A DNA stretch of 33,558 nucleotides, from positions 1 to 33,558 of the forward strand of contig JAZGBI010000037.1 in the NCBI GenBank assembly GCA_036476315.1, read 5' to 3'. Below the pieces are notes generated by a model. The model made no database searches, was not told the origin of the DNA, and saw only the letters and a program-made list of their open reading frames with translations. Position numbers and translations under genes: made by a program. Shown here piece after piece: positions 31,309 through 33,558 of the stretch (the first letter of the stretch is position 1; every line of letters starts with the position of its first letter). This DNA comes from Candidatus Neomarinimicrobiota bacterium (lineage in GTDB: Bacteria > Fidelibacterota > Marinisomatia > Marinisomatales > S15-B10).

Positions 31309-31623
31309 TTAGGCCCGCTCCTCCAGTTTGGAACGAACTCTTACTTCTTGGGCTATTGTTTCTGAGAGTCTGTCCTCTTCAACATCAAGATCGTAGTCCA
31401 TTTGTAAACCGAGCCAGAACTGTGGAGACATTCCAAAATAATGAGCCAAGCGAAGAGCTGTATCTGCCGTGATTCTCCGTTTCCCCAGCACTATTTCATT
31501 TATTCTTCGAGGCGGAACCCCTATGTCATTGGCCAGTCTGTTCTGACTCAATCCCATCGGCTTGAGGAACTCCTCCATCATTATTTCACCAGGGTGCACT
31601 GGTGGAATTCTTCGGGCTGTCAT
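31309..31623 (-). CDS. higA: HigA-family antitoxin
   Basis: Antitoxin of 104 residues. The N-terminal part is an HTH_3/XRE domain (HPGEIMMEEFLKPMGLSQNRLANDIGVPPRRINEIVLGKRRITADTALRLAHYFGMSPQFWLGLQMDYDL), which is the HigA consensus. It neutralises HigB and represses its own promoter. The ATG is preceded on the minus strand by AGGAGGTGAT (31626-31635), a full 10-base complement to the usual anti-Shine-Dalgarno sequence, which overlaps the toxin stop codon (31634-31636). Such a site should give antitoxin in excess over toxin. Order toxin-antitoxin is as in other higBA loci. Confidence 0.93.
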   Translation of the reverse strand: MTARRIPPVHPGEIMMEEFLKPMGLSQNRLANDIGVPPRRINEIVLGKRRITADTALRLAHYFGMSPQFWLGLQMDYDLDVEEDRLSETIAQEVRVRSKLEERA

Positions 31624-31633
31624 GGATCACCTC

Positions 31634-31915
31634 CTAGTGATAATCAGTGATTTCAACATTCATAACCTCCCCTTCATTCCATTCAAAACAGACTCTCCAC
31701 TGATCATTGATGCGTATGCTGTGTTGTCCTTTTCTGTTTCCAGACAAGGCTTTGAGTCTACTAGATGGTGGAACGCGCAAGTCCTGCAGAGTCTGAGCAC
31801 GGTTTAACATTCGTAGTTTTCGAAAGGCGGTTTTCTGAATGTCATGAGGATATTTCCGTGAAAAAACTCGTCTGAATGTTTTTTCTGTTTCCTTCGACCT
31901 AAACGATTTTATCAC
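31634..31915 (-). CDS. higB: HigB-family toxin (RelE superfamily mRNA interferase)
   Basis: Toxin of 93 residues: MIKSFRSKETEKTFRRVFSRKYP at the start and DLRVPPSSRLKALSGNRKGQHSIRINDQWRVCFEWNEGEVMNVEITDYH at the end are the HigB signature. HigB proteins cleave mRNA on the ribosome. The start is GTG 31915-31913, in the position where family members begin. The predicted -10 box lies only 5 bases upstream, so the mRNA is leaderless or nearly so, which would keep toxin translation low. The antitoxin gene follows after 10 bases. Confidence 0.93.
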   Translation of the reverse strand: MIKSFRSKETEKTFRRVFSRKYPHDIQKTAFRKLRMLNRAQTLQDLRVPPSSRLKALSGNRKGQHSIRINDQWRVCFEWNEGEVMNVEITDYH

Positions 31916-31920
31916 GCTAG

Positions 31921-31955
31921 AAAGTAGGGCCTATAACGCATAACGTCAAGCGTTA
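31921..31955 (-). promoter_or_regulatory. higBA promoter and operator
   Basis: Read on the minus strand: TTGACG (31949-31944), a 17-base spacer, TACTTT (31926-31921). An inverted repeat TAACGC (31934-31939) / GCGTTA (31950-31955) with a 10-base centre encloses the -35 box, the expected place for HigA autorepression. Confidence 0.65.
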
Positions 31956-32175
31956 AGAATAACCGACCACTCTGGTCTCCATTCTTTAGCGAGCATGCTT
32001 TTCCGCAGGACCCTGTGGGGTTCGTTTCCGCCTACTCCCGAGGGGGCAGGCAGGTCTGCCTCAGGCACAAGCAAAATGGCAAAAATGTGAAGATTTGGGG
32101 TTGACTGGATAAACGGGCTTGTGGTTAACCGGTGATGGTGGGAGGTTTGTTACGACGGTCAAGAGAAATATTCAG
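31956..32175. other. Short gap between higBA and the barrel gene
   Basis: No gene. It holds a GGCAG/CTGCC inverted repeat near 32055-32070, related to GTCTGCC motifs in other gaps, and a GGTTAACCGG motif at 32132-32141. No clear terminator for the barrel gene is visible. Confidence 0.5.
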
Positions 32176-32877
32176 CTACCAGCCGAAGATTATTCCGAAT
32201 CTGAAAGCAGGTTTTGACAGATTGATGGTTCCGAACACGGCTTCTTCATCACCCCCGTTCGTCCACTTGTCCCCCTTAAACTTCCCCCTGAGGTACCCCA
32301 GATTGGCTTCGACAGCCAGAAATGTGCCAATGTAGTATCGCACCCCTGTCCAGGTGTAGAGCGCAGAATTGCCGTTACGCGTGCCCGCCCGGGTCGTCGC
32401 CGAAAACTGAAAATGCGAGCTTGGTGCCTCTATGTTCTGTTGAATAAACTCGGCTTTTCCGAGAAGGAGCGCAAACCCGAAATTCGCTTCGAATCTCCTG
32501 AAAAACGTAAAGAACGTCTGAATTGATATCCCACGCATCAGCATGATCAGGACAAAATCGTCCGAAGACTTCTCCGGGATCAGCGCGTTGGAAAGTCTGA
32601 AATACCCAAGTCTTACAGAAGGATAAACCTGGACGGAGATGTCATACCCAAAGGGTAACCACAACGGTCCAACCTTTTTGTCGAGAGAATCCTTGATGGA
32701 ATCGTTGAATTGCGAATAATCTGGGTATATTACTCCCAGTCCCAGCCCCGCGGAATACTTGAACTGTCCAGACACTGCGGTGACGGCAACGAACAGGAAA
32801 GTGACTGAAAGTCTGGCTACTGGGCGAGGCCGTAAGTGCGAGATCAAGTTATTCACAGGCGATTTGTCTTCTGCCAT
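32176..32877 (-). CDS. Outer-membrane beta-barrel protein, unknown
   Basis: Minus-strand protein of 233 residues from ATG 32877 (MAEDKSPVNN...); a longer frame to 32940 overlaps the divergent gene and is less likely. A hydrophobic signal-like segment ends VTAVSGQ, followed by short amphipathic beta strands (FKYSAGLGLGVIYP, YDISVQVYPSVRLGYF, ALYTWTGVRYYIG, TFLAVEANLGYLRG) and a C-terminal strand ending FRFGIIFGW. The terminal aromatic residue is the usual outer-membrane barrel sorting signal. The size fits an 8- to 10-stranded barrel. The family was not recognised. Confidence 0.8.
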   Translation of the reverse strand: MAEDKSPVNNLISHLRPRPVARLSVTFLFVAVTAVSGQFKYSAGLGLGVIYPDYSQFNDSIKDSLDKKVGPLWLPFGYDISVQVYPSVRLGYFRLSNALIPEKSSDDFVLIMLMRGISIQTFFTFFRRFEANFGFALLLGKAEFIQQNIEAPSSHFQFSATTRAGTRNGNSALYTWTGVRYYIGTFLAVEANLGYLRGKFKGDKWTNGGDEEAVFGTINLSKPAFRFGIIFGW

Positions 32878-32921
32878 TGACAACGACTCACTAAATTTAA
32901 TCTGGCATGCTTCAAATCGAA

Positions 32922-33558
32922 ATGAAGTTCTTTCTCCCATCGTTGTTTGTGGTCTCCTGTCTCTATTCGGCCCCAGTGCACCACGAGATTGTTTTTGAAG
33001 GGGGTGAGACTATTTCGGGGAGAGTGGCGAGAATCACGGGTGACTCTCTCTATTTCCAGCCCTTTGGACTACCATCACAGGTAGCTTTTTCATTGGAAGA
33101 CGTACTGTACTCGCATGACGGCGAGGGGAGGCTTTTTCATATATCGCAACGGCTGAAGGATTTCATCCAGAAAGCTGTGGGTCGTGGGGGTACCATTACC
33201 ACAAAAGACGGCCAGGTTATCCCCTACGTTGATCTAGAAGATGAACTCTTCATGCACAGTCCGGGACTGGCATTCCGGGTAACGGATTCGGATCCAAAGG
33301 AGCACATAAACTTGTGGAGCATACATAAGTTGACTGTTGACCACACCCTGTCTGAATACGCTGTCAGGAAAGGGTTTTACGCAGGAAGCGGGCTGGCCCT
33401 TCTGTCCTTCCTTCTGAAGTTCGACTCGTTCAGGCAATTCTTGAATTTCAACAAGCTATATTCGAACACAATGGACGTATACCCCAGTGCCGTTACTTTC
33501 CTGCCGTTGATGACAACAGGGTGGGTAATCTACGACCTATTCCGAGGGGATAGGGAAC
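32922..33558 (+). CDS. Exported protein, C-terminus outside the window
   Basis: The frame from ATG 32922 stays open for 212 codons to the window end, so the gene is real but truncated. The start gives a signal peptide (MKFFLPSLFVVSCLYSAPVHH); ATG 32907 in frame would add five residues. The first mature part is beta-rich (EIVFEGGETISGRVARITGDSLYFQ; FSLEDVLYSHDGEG), like repeated small beta domains that respond to 'functional' surface settings of FCB exported proteins, and the middle has a hydrophobic segment (FYAGSGLALLSFLLKF). I cannot name the family. It is divergent from the barrel gene with 44 bases between the starts, so the two probably share a promoter region. Confidence 0.72.
   Translation, partial: MKFFLPSLFVVSCLYSAPVHHEIVFEGGETISGRVARITGDSLYFQPFGLPSQVAFSLEDVLYSHDGEGRLFHISQRLKDFIQKAVGRGGTITTKDGQVIPYVDLEDELFMHSPGLAFRVTDSDPKEHINLWSIHKLTVDHTLSEYAVRKGFYAGSGLALLSFLLKFDSFRQFLNFNKLYSNTMDVYPSAVTFLPLMTTGWVIYDLFRGDRE

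Noticed and set aside
1-33558. tRNA, rRNA, transposase or integrase genes
   Set aside because: I scanned for T-loop/anticodon patterns and for transposase-like proteins and saw none.

Overview
The window looks like part of a Gram-negative genome from the FCB superphylum, probably an uncultured lineage of the Marinimicrobia or KSB1 kind. The evidence is a secretin, outer-membrane beta-barrels, a PorV-like barrel, a large FG-GAP protein ending in a FlgD-like Ig domain, and intergenic degenerate repeat arrays of a style I associate with such genomes. The phylum is inference; no ribosomal or tRNA gene is present to fix it.

Bases 1-10569 hold the first type IV pilus (T4P) block on the + strand. 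It contains the end of a prepilin peptidase, a PilB/MshE-type ATPase, a sigma-54 activator with a degenerate receiver, PilC, a 41-residue membrane protein, and seven pilin-like genes. A near-consensus sigma-54 promoter (5634-5650) precedes the first two pilins and a terminator-like hairpin (6718-6760) follows them. Five minor-pilin-like genes then run to a PilX-like protein with a long beta-rich passenger. Next come two paralogous two-helix membrane proteins and a lipoprotein metallophosphoesterase with MORN-like repeats.

Bases 12461-13765 have no long gene. They hold two symmetric repeat arrays, a palindrome cluster, a three-way-junction sequence, one possible 40-residue membrane protein on the minus strand, and two candidate promoters (one sigma-70, one sigma-54). 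The second T4P block follows at 13766-19190: an ExeA/MshM-like ATPase, a PilM-PilN fusion, PilO, PilP and a short PilQ secretin, packed with overlaps or gaps of a few bases. The gene set is close to both T4aP and MSHA pilus loci; no PilT retraction ATPase is in the window.

Bases 19448-29298 hold a CHASE2 adenylate cyclase, a 13-repeat FG-GAP protein, and a fusion of PorV-like barrel, transglutaminase-like domain and TPRs. The last two overlap by ATGA. After a 894-base hairpin-dense gap come a small TPR-like exported protein, a minus-strand small membrane protein, a higBA toxin-antitoxin pair with a visible promoter/operator, an outer-membrane barrel protein, and a divergent exported protein that runs off the window.

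The most unusual non-genic feature is a set of intergenic elements built alike: degenerate tandem 6-14-mers on one strand, a spacer, then the complementary repeats. At least four unit types occur (3710-3951, 5182-5378, 12501-12576, 13125-13339, 22241-22385; half-elements at 19232 and 19364). Several end about 20 bases before start codons.
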